DNA of 50,586 bases from a virus. Location of the stretch: IMG/VR virus record IMGVR_UViG_3300009159_000094, positions 1 to 50,586 of that record; one strand, given 5' to 3'. The position numbers were made by a program, and so were the translations under genes. The notes under the pieces were generated by a model that saw only the letters and a list, made by a program, of their open reading frames with translations, was not told the origin of the DNA and did no database searches. Positions 17,059 through 23,729 of this stretch are shown one piece after another; the first letter of the stretch is position 1, and the number at the start of each line of letters is the position of its first letter.

Positions 17059-17229
17059 ATGGCAGACGAAAAAGAAAAAACATCTAAAGCAAAAGCTGTG
17101 CAAATTGCAACAGCAACCACCAATACAGGTCAAGTTGTATTGTTCGCATTGCTTGATGATGGAACAATTCAGTCAATTCGACCAATGGCAGATGAATCGG
17201 ATTGGGTTGTAGTTAAAAAAGTAAAATGA
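17059..17229 (+). CDS. Small phage protein, 56 residues
   Basis: Starts at an ATG after AAAGGAAAATTAAA, a good ribosome site. The protein begins with a Lys/Glu-rich tail (MADEKEKTSKAK) and continues with a compact beta-like stretch (VVLFALLDDGTIQSI) ending DWVVVKKVK. No known motif. A 15-codon frame at 17010-17057 just upstream is too short to call. The stop overlaps the next ATG. Confidence 0.55.
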   Translation: MADEKEKTSKAKAVQIATATTNTGQVVLFALLDDGTIQSIRPMADESDWVVVKKVK

Positions 17230-17387
17230 ACAAGACTCTAGTTGCATTTGGTGTTTTGTTGTATAATCTTGCCATTGTAGCCGGCACCGCATACCTGTGT
17301 GCAGAATATGATTGGTCGCCTTGGACTTTTTTAGCTACATGGGTTTTTCTTATTACTTTTAAAGAGAATACGGATGATAAACATTGA
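17226..17387 (+). CDS. Small two-helix membrane protein, 53 residues
   Basis: Overlaps the previous stop by ATGA. Two hydrophobic segments (TLVAFGVLLYNLAIVAGTAYL and PWTFLATWVFLITF) separated by a short acidic turn. Overlaps the next gene by 14 bases. Likely an inner-membrane protein of unknown role. Confidence 0.5.
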   Translation: MNKTLVAFGVLLYNLAIVAGTAYLCAEYDWSPWTFLATWVFLITFKENTDDKH

Positions 17388-17676
17388 TACTGATAGAATA
17401 GATTTTTTGACCAAAGATTATGCTATTGGTGGTAAAATGATAATTGGTAAATATGAGTTAGTTTCAAACGAATTTGCAAACTTTAAAGTTGAACCAAAAT
17501 TAGTTGATTACATTAAAGAAAGACTATCATACGAGTTGGCTAAAAAAATGATTGAAGATAGACTGATCGAATTCACCGAGTATAAAAATATAAGTACAGA
17601 TTCATCGACAATAACCTTTCGTTGCTACTTAGCCCCCGATGAACAAATCAAAATATTAAGGGCATATAATGTTTAG
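17374..17676 (+). CDS. Small phage protein of unknown function
   Basis: A 100-residue, charge-balanced protein with alternating helical and strand-like stretches (KLVDYIKERLSYELAKKMIED, then ITFRCYLAPDEQ). No catalytic motif is visible. It overlaps both neighbours, so it is part of the same transcript as the nucleotidyltransferase-like gene that follows. Confidence 0.55.
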   Translation: MINIDTDRIDFLTKDYAIGGKMIIGKYELVSNEFANFKVEPKLVDYIKERLSYELAKKMIEDRLIEFTEYKNISTDSSTITFRCYLAPDEQIKILRAYNV

Positions 17677-18226
17677 TAAAGCAGACAATGCTGAAATTTT
17701 ATCGGTCAAAGCATTGATAAAAATTAAACTGAATACTGCATTAAAATCTTTGCCACCAGAATTGAGTAAATTTATAAGTGATTTTGGTATCGTTTCAGGT
17801 GGTATTTCAGCATCAATTATTCATAACGAAAAAGTCAATGATATTGATATATACCTCAAAACTGAAAAAGCTATCGAGACCTTTAATCAAGCGATTTTAC
17901 ACGATTCGGTTAAGGATCATATTTCTGATGTAGATGAAAATTATAGTAATGTCTTGGTAAAAGGTAAAATGGTTACATCAAATGCAGTTACTTTTGGCTG
18001 TAATATACAAGTTATTACCATGTATGCATCAATTGCAAGAACAACTTTTGATTTTATTCATACGATGCCATACTATGATATTTCAATGGATACATATTTT
18101 ATCTCGCGGGCTGAATATGATTCTATTATTAGTAAAAAACTAATTGCAAATCCAAATGGGACGAGCACAACAAAAAGAATAAAGAAATTCATAGACAGAG
18201 GATGGTCATATGATGAAAACCAGTGA
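17669..18226 (+). CDS. Nucleotidyltransferase-fold protein
   Basis: A 185-residue protein. SGGISASII (about 42-50) followed by NDIDIYLK (57-64) gives the Gly-Gly and D-x-D signature of the nucleotidyltransferase fold, though the spacing between them is short. Near the C-terminus, TKRIKKFIDRGW resembles the Arg/Lys-rich closing segment of phage proteins of this type. It could transfer nucleotides to RNA or to an antibiotic-like small molecule; the tRNA array in this genome makes an RNA substrate attractive, but that is inference. Confidence 0.55.
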   Translation: MFSKADNAEILSVKALIKIKLNTALKSLPPELSKFISDFGIVSGGISASIIHNEKVNDIDIYLKTEKAIETFNQAILHDSVKDHISDVDENYSNVLVKGKMVTSNAVTFGCNIQVITMYASIARTTFDFIHTMPYYDISMDTYFISRAEYDSIISKKLIANPNGTSTTKRIKKFIDRGWSYDENQ

Positions 18227-18279
18227 ATAAAAATAGAGCCGGCATTCTAGTAAATACTAGTGTTTATACTTAGTTTTTA

Positions 18280-18308
18280 TTGCATTGCAGCATATATAAT
18301 GTTATACT
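18280..18308 (+). promoter_or_regulatory. Sigma70-type promoter
   Basis: TTGCAT (18280-18285), 17-nt spacer, TATACT (18303-18308), in the 112-base gap before the gene at 18339. A TATAAT at 18295 overlaps it, so the exact -10 is uncertain. Confidence 0.55.
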
Positions 18309-18338
18309 GATGCTCACTAAAGAGGCCACTATAATTTT

Positions 18339-18482
18339 ATGTTAAAAAAACTAATCGAACTATTCAAACCAAAATCTTTCCACTGCCAAATGGAAGAGTA
18401 TATCAATTCAAAAAATCCAACGTGTGAAGCTGATGTTGAACGACTGATGCGCCAATACATATTAAGAAGAGGTTCTCTATGA
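18339..18482 (+). CDS. Small phage protein, 47 residues
   Basis: MLKKLIELFKPKSF, then a Cys-containing helix and DVERLMRQY. The pattern YI-S-NP-ADVE-L--QY recurs in small proteins of other phages. A sigma70 promoter and an AAAGAGG lie upstream, though the latter is about 13 nt from the ATG. Function unknown. Confidence 0.5.
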   Translation: MLKKLIELFKPKSFHCQMEEYINSKNPTCEADVERLMRQYILRRGSL

Positions 18483-18541
18483 TTGAAATACTCCGTGAAA
18501 TTTTAGAACTAATGAAAAACCAACCAATCGCTTACCAATAA
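18479..18541 (+). CDS. Very small possible peptide, 20 residues
   Basis: MIEILREILELMKNQ overlaps the previous stop by ATGA and could form one amphipathic helix. Coupled start and phage context support it, but length makes this uncertain. Confidence 0.25.
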   Translation: MIEILREILELMKNQPIAYQ

Positions 18542-18550
18542 GGATAAACA

Positions 18551-18778
18551 ATGACAAATTTTACCGATACAACCAAAATCTCCGACCTTGCACTAGCTAT
18601 GATTACAGCTAATGACTCTGCTACAAAATCATATATTTCTGCACTGAACCAATTTGTAGGTTCCGATTATGCTACATATACGTATGGACTAACCTACATA
18701 GCGTCAGAAATTACAAAGAATGCAAGAAAAATCGTTGAAGAATTCGCTACTCTTGCGCCAGCAGGAATTAAAGGCTAA
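18551..18778 (+). CDS. Small phage protein of unknown function
   Basis: A 75-residue protein with AAGGA before the ATG. It is rich in Ala, Thr and Ser, with alternating helical segments. No motif is recognised. The next reading frame overlaps its last 59 bases. Confidence 0.5.
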   Translation: MTNFTDTTKISDLALAMITANDSATKSYISALNQFVGSDYATYTYGLTYIASEITKNARKIVEEFATLAPAGIKG

Positions 18779-18977
18779 TACAAAATATCATAGACCTGTT
18801 GTAAGAAACGGGTGGATCATACAATTCTCAGTGTATAAAGACTCTGAGATTCTATTGTTTATGACTTCTCGGTACACAGGTCAAACAATAGTTAGATTTT
18901 TCAGTGATGAAGATCCTGCTGTGAAGTTTATCAATATGGTAATGCACCTAGACCCAACAACAATCCAACGAATTTAA
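18720..18977 (+). CDS. Small phage protein, start uncertain
   Basis: The frame from the ATG at 18720 overlaps the preceding gene by 59 bases. A TTG at 18753 would give a shorter 74-residue protein. The convincing part begins at KYHRPVVRNGWIIQFSVYKD and ends with FINMVMHLDP. The stop codon lies inside the 5' arm of the terminator that follows. Function unknown. Confidence 0.45.
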   Translation: MQEKSLKNSLLLRQQELKANTKYHRPVVRNGWIIQFSVYKDSEILLFMTSRYTGQTIVRFFSDEDPAVKFINMVMHLDPTTIQRI

Positions 18978-18999
18978 CCCACCTACTGGTGGGTTTTTT
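18976..18999 (+). terminator. Rho-independent terminator
   Basis: An 8-bp stem (AACCCACC with GGTGGGTT), 4-nt loop TACT, then a run of T at 18994-18999. It overlaps the stop codon of the preceding gene and precedes a new promoter at 19009. Confidence 0.85.
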
Positions 19000-19008
19000 C
19001 ATTATTGC

Positions 19009-19037
19009 CTGACATAAATCTATTTTTGGTGTATAAT
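19009..19037 (+). promoter_or_regulatory. Sigma70-type promoter
   Basis: CTGACA (19009-19014), 17-nt spacer, TATAAT (19032-19037). It lies just downstream of a terminator and 17 nt before the gene at 19055, which has AAGGAG as ribosome site. Confidence 0.8.
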
Positions 19038-19054
19038 ACATTAAGGAGCAAACT

Positions 19055-19255
19055 ATGAGCATAATCCTATCATGTGGGCATGAAGTTAAAAACACATATG
19101 ATGAGTACACAATCATTACTAAAGATTATAACGGTAAAGGTAAGAGAGCTATTGCATACAGAAGTGTATGCATCAAGTGTAAGCTAGGATATATTGCTGA
19201 TGATACTATTTTTGCCAATGAAGATGAAGCTATTAACTGGATGTTTGAGGAGTAA
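19055..19255 (+). CDS. Small zinc-ribbon-like protein
   Basis: A 66-residue protein. CGHEV near the start and CIKC in the middle could bind one zinc ion through Cys/His. AAGGAG sits 6 nt before the ATG, and the gene has its own promoter and an upstream terminator. Probably a small regulatory or nucleic-acid-binding early protein. Confidence 0.6.
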   Translation: MSIILSCGHEVKNTYDEYTIITKDYNGKGKRAIAYRSVCIKCKLGYIADDTIFANEDEAINWMFEE

Positions 19256-19259
19256 TATT

Positions 19260-19496
19260 ATGAAAGTATTTGAATTGATTGAACGATTGAAAGAACTTGA
19301 CCAAGAAGCTATGGTCGTAGTAAATGGCTACGAAGGTGGCGTAAACGAGGTCGGATATGCTACTGAATCAGAATTAGCATTGGATGTTAACACCGCTTGG
19401 TACTATGGCAAACACGAACTGATGAGCCACAGTTACAAAGATATGAGTGAGTATAAAAAAATAAATGCAGTGCATCTTGGTGGATTAAGTGACTAA
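19260..19496 (+). CDS. Small conserved phage protein (LIERLKELDQEA type)
   Basis: The ATG at 19260 follows the previous stop by a few bases and is preferred to the longer frame from 19194. The 78-residue protein starts MKVFELIERLKELDQEAMVVVNGYEGG, split here only by eye; this beginning is shared by a common family in phages and bacteria that pairs a helix with a DxEAxVxVxGYEGG strand. Function unknown. Confidence 0.6.
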   Translation: MKVFELIERLKELDQEAMVVVNGYEGGVNEVGYATESELALDVNTAWYYGKHELMSHSYKDMSEYKKINAVHLGGLSD

Positions 19497-19498
19497 TT

Positions 19499-19675
19499 AT
19501 GGATCATAAACAATATACCAATTTTGAAGACTGGTTTGATGAACTTGAAAGTTATAGCATGAGGTCAGAAAGATTCTTTGAAAGCCTTGGTCAATTTAAA
19601 GAAGGCCAATTATACCAAAGAAACTTAATCTTGTGGTTAGAATCAGCATTCCAAGCTGGAAGAGAAAGCAAATAA
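19499..19675 (+). CDS. Small phage protein, 58 residues
   Basis: MDHKQYTNFEDWFDELESYS, then a helix with Arg and aromatic residues. It overlaps the exonuclease start (TAATG) and shares its transcript. Acidic N-terminal half, basic C-terminal half. Function unknown. Confidence 0.5.
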   Translation: MDHKQYTNFEDWFDELESYSMRSERFFESLGQFKEGQLYQRNLILWLESAFQAGRESK

Positions 19676-20250
19676 TGTTCGTATTTGATGTTGAGACCTT
19701 AGGTAAAAGGTCAAGTTCCGTGATATTATCCATGGCCGCTGTATATTTTAATCCAGATGAGAAGCCGGATCACATCCAGCTAAGACAAAACTCCTTCTTT
19801 ACCAAGTTTGATGTACAAGACCAAATTAAGAGATTAAACCGTGAAGCAGGTAAATCCACCATAGACTGGTGGGCTAAACAATGCGAGAATGTCAAAAACA
19901 AATCATTTAAACCATCAACCAATGATGTACCGTTCGAAACTGGGTATGAATTAATGCGTGAATGGGCTAAGTCAAAGAATGATACCAAATGTTGGGTATG
20001 GGCTAGAGGTAACCTAGACCAATTAGTACTTGATGATATAGAAGAACAGATAGGCTTAGATCCAATCTGGCCATTCGCTAGGTGGAGAGATGTAAGAACA
20101 GCAGTAGATTTCCTGTATGGAACAACAACAGGATACACCGAAATCCACCATCCAGTATTTGATTCTAAGCTACATATAACAAAGCACAATCCAGTAGATG
20201 ATTGTATTTTTGATGCTATGATGTTAATGTATGGGAACAAAAATGAATGA
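19675..20250 (+). CDS. 3'-5' exonuclease, DexA/Rv2179c-like
   Basis: A 191-residue DnaQ-fold nuclease. FDVETLG gives the first Asp-Glu pair, followed by SSVILSMAAVYF; IDWWAKQ is typical of the T4 DexA and Rv2179c-like group; VWARGNLDQLVLDD gives the second acidic motif and PVDDCIFDA the third. It would degrade single-stranded DNA or RNA 3'-5'. The ATG at 19675 is chosen because it overlaps the previous stop; the frame extends further but would overlap that gene. Confidence 0.82.
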   Translation: MFVFDVETLGKRSSSVILSMAAVYFNPDEKPDHIQLRQNSFFTKFDVQDQIKRLNREAGKSTIDWWAKQCENVKNKSFKPSTNDVPFETGYELMREWAKSKNDTKCWVWARGNLDQLVLDDIEEQIGLDPIWPFARWRDVRTAVDFLYGTTTGYTEIHHPVFDSKLHITKHNPVDDCIFDAMMLMYGNKNE

Positions 20251-20416
20251 ACAAACCAAAGCCAAACTGTATGAGTTAGTGAATTACTATATCAATGGAA
20301 AAGTCCAAGAATTCCATAGTACCTCATATTCCAGTATAACATTTAAGAACAATAGATTCCAAGAGCTACAAAAAGAACATAGTGACCTGATAGAGATGAT
20401 AGATTCTATCGAGTAA
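20243..20416 (+). CDS. Small phage protein, 57 residues
   Basis: Start at 20243 (MNEQTKAK) is chosen over 20231 because it overlaps the exonuclease stop. The protein is helical and highly charged, with no motif. Function unknown. It ends just before the DnaA-box pair. Confidence 0.5.
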   Translation: MNEQTKAKLYELVNYYINGKVQEFHSTSYSSITFKNNRFQELQKEHSDLIEMIDSIE

Positions 20417-20439
20417 ATGGGTATAATAAGCTAAAATAG

Positions 20440-20459
20440 TGTGGATAAGCTGTGGATAA
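20440..20459 (+). promoter_or_regulatory. Tandem perfect DnaA boxes
   Basis: TGTGGATAA occurs at 20440-20448 and again at 20451-20459; its complement TTATCCACA is the ideal DnaA box. The repeats are 11 bp apart, about one helical turn, in an 89-base gap between genes. They suggest DnaA binding for origin use, transcription control or DnaA titration. Confidence 0.6.
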
Positions 20460-20505
20460 GTAAGTACTCACTAACTTGTGAACGCACTACTGAGGATTTT
20501 GCACT

Positions 20506-20820
20506 ATGAAACAATGCCCACGATGCGGTGTTGAACACCAAAAAAGAGGTCCGTTTTGTAGCCAATCTTGCGGTAATGTCCGAGAACAACCAGCGGAGCT
20601 ACGACAAGCAAAAAGCGAAAAGCTGAGAGCCTATCATGCATCACCAGAAGGTGCAGCTACACGGTCGATAGCCAGCGATTTTGCATCACGCCTTAATAAG
20701 AACAGAGCATTAGAACGGTCTGGCGAATACGTTTTGACTGATCCAGACTGGATGCTAGACGTTCCACTATCGGTTGACCAGATGCATACATATGACGATG
20801 ATGATAATTCATGGTTATAA
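20506..20820 (+). CDS. Small zinc-finger protein
   Basis: A 104-residue protein. CPRCG then FCSQSCG near the N-terminus make a four-Cys zinc site, with a basic RQAKSEKLRAYH helix after it and an acidic C-terminus ending YDDDDNSWL. It follows the DnaA-box gap. Probably a DNA-binding or regulatory protein; a zinc-finger attached to a homing-type domain is the alternative. Confidence 0.6.
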   Translation: MKQCPRCGVEHQKRGPFCSQSCGNVREQPAELRQAKSEKLRAYHASPEGAATRSIASDFASRLNKNRALERSGEYVLTDPDWMLDVPLSVDQMHTYDDDDNSWL

Positions 20821-20828
20821 GGATATGC

Positions 20829-20981
20829 ATGAGAACACTAAAGAACCATTGCGAGAACTGCGAAAGCACCTATAAAATCGTATATGATGAAGAATTAATG
20901 GCTGATTCCCCGAAATTCTGTCCAGTGTGTAGTGAATACATATTGGAAGACTCGGAGAATGCAGATGATGTGGATTTATAA
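20829..20981 (+). CDS. Very small zinc-ribbon protein, 50 residues
   Basis: MRTLKNHCENCESTYKIVYD, then SPKFCPVCSEYI. Two CxxC pairs make a classic zinc ribbon. Acidic tail. It overlaps the next gene by 17 bases. Similar tiny ribbons are widespread in T4-like phages. Confidence 0.7.
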   Translation: MRTLKNHCENCESTYKIVYDEELMADSPKFCPVCSEYILEDSENADDVDL

Positions 20982-21372
20982 AGACAGTGAGGTAACGCCA
21001 GAGGTCATTGGCGATTCATACGGTTTTGTTTATATCATAACGAATAAATTGACCAGCCGCCGATACATTGGTCGGAAGTACTTCACCAAAGCTGGATACA
21101 AGACTACAAACGGTAAGAAGAAAAAGATCCGAGTCTCTAGTGGTTGGGAGAATTACTGGGGTTCGAATAAAGTTTTGCTGGATGATGTTGCTAAACACGG
21201 TCCAGAGAATTTCACAAGGCATATTGTCAAGCTATGCTGTAACCGGTCAGAGTGTTCCTACTGGGAAACGCATTACATCTTCCAGTATGAAGCCTTACTA
21301 AGTGACCAATTCTACAATGAGTGGGTGTCTTGCAAGATAAGCAAGAGAAACGTCATAGACAAAAAAACTTAA
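20965..21372 (+). CDS. GIY-YIG-like endonuclease
   Basis: A 135-residue protein from ATG at 20965 (GGAG 7 nt upstream). GFVYIITNKLTSRRYIGRKY matches the GIY-YIG opening (VYI...YIG), followed by a Lys-rich region and WETHYIFQYEAL with the C-terminal Glu expected for catalysis. Close to Seg-type free-standing homing endonucleases of T4-like phages. Its neighbourhood (DnaA boxes upstream, a 319-base non-coding gap downstream) fits a mobile or origin-associated element. Confidence 0.75.
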   Translation: MMWIYKDSEVTPEVIGDSYGFVYIITNKLTSRRYIGRKYFTKAGYKTTNGKKKKIRVSSGWENYWGSNKVLLDDVAKHGPENFTRHIVKLCCNRSECSYWETHYIFQYEALLSDQFYNEWVSCKISKRNVIDKKT

Positions 21373-21375
21373 AAC

Positions 21376-21418
21376 AGCACCTCTGGACGGTGCATGGATA
21401 CTAGCTTCCAGAGGTGCT
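21376..21418. repeat. 11-bp inverted repeat
   Basis: AGCACCTCTGG (21376-21386) and CCAGAGGTGCT (21408-21418) form a perfect 11-bp stem with a 21-nt loop, just after the GIY-YIG gene. No T-run follows on the + strand; on the - strand a T-rich tract follows, so it could terminate from either side. Confidence 0.6.
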
Positions 21419-21429
21419 AAACCACCAGG

Positions 21430-21450
21430 ATCACTCCAGTGATGCTTTTT
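21430..21450 (+). terminator. Weak terminator-like hairpin
   Basis: ATCAC and GTGAT with loop TCCA, then GC and five T. The stem is short, so strength is doubtful. The gap 21373-21691 holds this hairpin, the inverted repeat and two promoters, and I see no gene in it. Confidence 0.35.
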
Positions 21451-21575
21451 GGCGATACTAGTACACCGACCACTCTCCACGTCCACCCCTCTCCAGATTC
21501 GAACCAGATTCTATTATACCCGAAGTTTTGGTATTTGTCAAACGGCAATTTGTCGAATTGTTGCAAAAAAACAAC

Positions 21576-21604
21576 TTGACATGTCTGGAAGAATCACATA
21601 TAAT
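21576..21604 (+). promoter_or_regulatory. Sigma70-type promoter
   Basis: TTGACA (21576-21581), 17-nt spacer, TATAAT (21599-21604). Its transcript would begin about 21611 and run into a second promoter at 21658. Confidence 0.75.
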
Positions 21605-21657
21605 CGTGGTGTTAGGAATGATATAAATCTTAATCCATTACTCCGGTCAAGTATTGG

Positions 21658-21685
21658 TTGACGAATACCTGGAAGCTGTTATAAT
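21658..21685 (+). promoter_or_regulatory. Sigma70-type promoter, leaderless type
   Basis: TTGACG (21658-21663), 16-nt spacer, TATAAT (21680-21685), then AGAGCC and the ATG at 21692. The ATG is 6 nt after the -10, so the message would start at the start codon. Confidence 0.75.
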
Positions 21686-21691
21686 AGAGCC

Positions 21692-21790
21692 ATGATGAAA
21701 CGAATTACTGAACTTTTCCAAGCCGCTGTAGTTGCGGTGGTGATGTTTTCACCTCTTTTTTACTACATTCTTTTTCAGATGGAACCTTAA
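21692..21790 (+). CDS. Tiny membrane peptide, probable leaderless message
   Basis: A 32-residue protein beginning MMKRITELFQAAVVAVVMFS with one membrane segment. The ATG lies 6 nt after a TATAAT box and has no ribosome site, so translation would be leaderless. Function unknown. Confidence 0.5.
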   Translation: MMKRITELFQAAVVAVVMFSPLFYYILFQMEP

Positions 21791-21792
21791 TT

Positions 21793-22041
21793 ATGCGAAC
21801 TAAAAGACTCTTTGTTGGTCTTAGGAACTCCCAGCGGATCCGAGTGATTATGGATGGTATAGGTTTTTATACCACCGTAGCCGGTACTAATGAACTTCCG
21901 TTTGTGAACCAACGGTTAGCTATCCAAATGAGCCTTATTCAGATTGGTAAAGAAAATATAAGTGGAGTTGGAAACACTTATACTTACTATGATGAAAAAA
22001 TGGTATATAAAAGTATTCAAGTACAGGTGGATTTAGTATGA
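21793..22041 (+). CDS. Small phage protein of unknown function
   Basis: An 82-residue, beta-rich looking basic protein (TKRLFVGLRNSQRIRVIMDG). No motif recognised. It begins two bases after the tiny membrane peptide and overlaps the next gene by ATGA. Confidence 0.5.
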   Translation: MRTKRLFVGLRNSQRIRVIMDGIGFYTTVAGTNELPFVNQRLAIQMSLIQIGKENISGVGNTYTYYDEKMVYKSIQVQVDLV

Positions 22042-22208
22042 AAAATAACGATTTAGCCAAACGGATTGGTCTTGCGGAAGACATTTTAAATGAAGTTTGC
22101 TTGGAGATTGATGACCAAGCTACTGAGGAGCAATCCCGACTGATTGAGGAAGCTAAAGAAGCACTGGAAAATCTCTATTTTTCTCTCCGAGACTTAAAAA
22201 TAGTCTAA
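22038..22208 (+). CDS. Small acidic helical protein, 56 residues
   Basis: Overlaps the previous stop by ATGA. The sequence (MKNNDLAKRIGLAEDILNEV, then EEQSRLIEEAKEALENLY) is one or two amphipathic helices. No motif. Function unknown. Confidence 0.5.
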   Translation: MKNNDLAKRIGLAEDILNEVCLEIDDQATEEQSRLIEEAKEALENLYFSLRDLKIV

Positions 22209-22214
22209 AAACAC

Positions 22215-22242
22215 TTGACAATTACCCGGAATCATGTATAAT
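22215..22242 (+). promoter_or_regulatory. Sigma70-type promoter, family A
   Basis: TTGACA, 16-nt spacer, TATAAT, then AGAGCCATAGAG. The stretch from the -35 box to CATAGAG is identical to that at 22786. Confidence 0.85.
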
Positions 22243-22271
22243 AGAGCCATAGAGTAAAGAAAAGGTTAAAA

Positions 22272-22544
22272 ATGTCAGAACTTACAGAATACACACTGGA
22301 AATTTACAAAACAGACAAACGTACCAAAGAAGGTAAACGTTTGGTTGCAAAACAAGACTTTGCTCCTAGTACTAAAGCGTATATTTCTTGTGTAGCCGAT
22401 GGTAAACGTAAATTAGGTCTAATTGTTGAAGTGTTTGAGACCTTTGTTACTCGTAAAAATATTATGTCTGGTAAAGAGTTTCAGGAACGCTATGATACTC
22501 CGTATTACTGCTCTCCGTCCAGTGAATCTTTTTGGTCAATGTAA
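22272..22544 (+). CDS. Small early phage protein of unknown function
   Basis: A 90-residue basic protein behind a family A promoter, with AAAGG before the ATG. It has a Lys/Thr-rich N-terminus and a Ser/Tyr-rich end. No motif. Confidence 0.5.
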   Translation: MSELTEYTLEIYKTDKRTKEGKRLVAKQDFAPSTKAYISCVADGKRKLGLIVEVFETFVTRKNIMSGKEFQERYDTPYYCSPSSESFWSM

Positions 22545-22554
22545 AGTTTTACAA

Positions 22555-22779
22555 ATGAAATCAAAAATCTTCATTGTTCAACGTGACAACGACAAGTATT
22601 TTAAGCAGAAACTGCCTACTTGGCGCAATGGTTTTTGTGAAATAGTCCGTAATGTCACGATTGAAAAGGACCCGCACGACATTTACCTAGACGGTGAATG
22701 GGGTTACATCACGGTTTATGGCCGTAAGATTTATGTCACTAGGTCCGGCACTGAATTTGCATTTGAAATTCGTGGCTAA
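22555..22779 (+). CDS. Small early phage protein of unknown function
   Basis: Start at the ATG at 22555 (MKSKIFIVQRDNDKYF); the open frame extends back to 22423 but that part overlaps the preceding gene in another frame. A 74-residue basic protein with alternating strands (IYLDGEWGYITVYGRKIYV). Function unknown. Confidence 0.5.
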   Translation: MKSKIFIVQRDNDKYFKQKLPTWRNGFCEIVRNVTIEKDPHDIYLDGEWGYITVYGRKIYVTRSGTEFAFEIRG

Positions 22780-22785
22780 AAACAC

Positions 22786-22813
22786 TTGACAATTACCCGG
22801 AATCATGTATAAT
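22786..22813 (+). promoter_or_regulatory. Sigma70-type promoter, family A
   Basis: TTGACA, 16-nt spacer, TATAAT, then AGAGCCATAGAG, a duplicate of the promoter at 22215. Confidence 0.85.
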
Positions 22814-22833
22814 AGAGCCATAGAGAGAAAAAA

Positions 22834-23052
22834 ATGAACGATTTAAATTCTATTTCAGTTGCTGATATGATGGCTGCCTTGGCTCGTTTGCCTGCGGATG
22901 CACGTTTGGTGGTTACTCATTCCGGTTATTACTGCTATGATGACTTTGCAGATATTTACGCACCTACTCCAGTGGATGCTAACGGTGACCGTGTTATGGA
23001 TCCAGCGGATGCAGTTGCTTGGTCTATCGGTCATTCTCATCAGTCTTATTAA
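22834..23052 (+). CDS. Small early phage protein of unknown function
   Basis: A 72-residue acidic protein: ISVADMMAALARLPADARLV then DPADAVAWSIGHSHQ. The first half resembles the DVAALLARLPADA helix-strand opening of small phage proteins. Own promoter upstream, terminator-like hairpin downstream. Confidence 0.5.
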   Translation: MNDLNSISVADMMAALARLPADARLVVTHSGYYCYDDFADIYAPTPVDANGDRVMDPADAVAWSIGHSHQSY

Positions 23053-23081
23053 TACCTGACTAAACCGGTCAGGTATTTCTT
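23051..23081 (+). terminator. Terminator-like hairpin
   Basis: A perfect 10-bp stem (AATACCTGAC with GTCAGGTATT) and a 7-nt loop, overlapping the stop region of the preceding gene. The T-run is interrupted (TTTCTT), so termination may be partial. A new promoter starts at 23080. Confidence 0.6.
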
Positions 23082-23107
23082 GCCATGGGTACGGAATCGT
23101 GTATAAT
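23080..23107 (+). promoter_or_regulatory. Sigma70-type promoter, family A
   Basis: TTGCCA, 16-nt spacer, TATAAT, then AGAGCCATAGATTAGAG. It shares the initial transcribed sequence with the promoters at 22215 and 22786. Confidence 0.75.
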
Positions 23108-23136
23108 AGAGCCATAGATTAGAGAAAAGGTTAAAA

Positions 23137-23337
23137 ATGTCATTCGAGAAACGTGTCCTGGAAGTTGTAGGTAATACTGTCGGTATCGAAGTTTTTGCTA
23201 AATTTGAGTATGGTACTTTGTTCGTTGAGTGTACGCCTCGTGAGGCTACCAAGATTGAAACTGCCTTGCTCAAAGTGGTTAATTGTGGTGTTATCGTTTC
23301 ACCTGTTGCTGGTGAATTTGCTTTTGATTTTACCTAA
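23137..23337 (+). CDS. Small early phage protein of unknown function
   Basis: A 66-residue protein behind a family A promoter, with AAAGG before the ATG. Alternating strand and helix (VGIEVFAKFEYGTLFVECT, then EATKIETALLKVV) looks like a small alpha/beta fold. No motif. Confidence 0.5.
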   Translation: MSFEKRVLEVVGNTVGIEVFAKFEYGTLFVECTPREATKIETALLKVVNCGVIVSPVAGEFAFDFT

Positions 23338-23345
23338 GGAATAAA

Positions 23346-23495
23346 ATGTCCGTTATGTCTGACCTCTACATCCAGATTCAGGAAATGCTTGAATCCGATG
23401 AAAGTTTTTATTACATCTCCAAAAAACTTGACATTCCGGTGTCATGGGTCCTGCAAGTAAACCAAGATATGCAGGAAGATTATGTCCAAGATTAA
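23346..23495 (+). CDS. Small protein with helix-turn-helix-like C-terminus, 49 residues
   Basis: MSVMSDLYIQIQEMLESD, then SFYYISKKLDIPVSWVLQV. The pattern ISKKLDIPVSWV resembles a helix-turn-helix recognition helix of small regulators. It follows AAGGAATAAA. Overlaps the next gene by 14 bases. Possibly a transcription regulator. Confidence 0.5.
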   Translation: MSVMSDLYIQIQEMLESDESFYYISKKLDIPVSWVLQVNQDMQEDYVQD

Positions 23496-23658
23496 AGCTG
23501 AATTTGTGACTTCCGATGGTGTTAAAATCACCATTTGTAAGCCTTCCGGACCTAGAGCTGGAGAAAAGACTTGGCGTAACAATAAGTACTCAGTTTACAA
23601 CCTAGGTGCTCAAGCATGTAAGACTGGGCGGCGTAGCGTTTTTGCAACACCCGGTTAA
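23482..23658 (+). CDS. Small basic phage protein, 58 residues
   Basis: MSKIKAEFVTSDGVKITICK, then a Gly/Arg-rich part ending GRRSVFATPG. Basic, with two cysteines. It starts inside the end of the previous gene. Function unknown. Confidence 0.5.
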   Translation: MSKIKAEFVTSDGVKITICKPSGPRAGEKTWRNNKYSVYNLGAQACKTGRRSVFATPG

Positions 23659-23665
23659 ATAATTG

Positions 23666-23693
23666 TTGCCTATTTCCCCGGAACGTGTATAAT
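23666..23693 (+). promoter_or_regulatory. Sigma70-type promoter, family B
   Basis: TTGCCT, 16-nt spacer, TATAAT, then AGGTCCTGTTGAGTTGATAA. The stretch after the -10 recurs at four other promoters in the window. Confidence 0.8.
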
Positions 23694-23729
23694 AGGTCCT
23701 GTTGAGTTGATAAATTGTTTGGAGTTTTT

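Noticed and set aside
21480-21530. Tract with TTCGAACC that looks like a minus-strand tRNA T-loop
   Set aside because: The flanking bases do not form a T-stem, and no acceptor or anticodon arm can be drawn.
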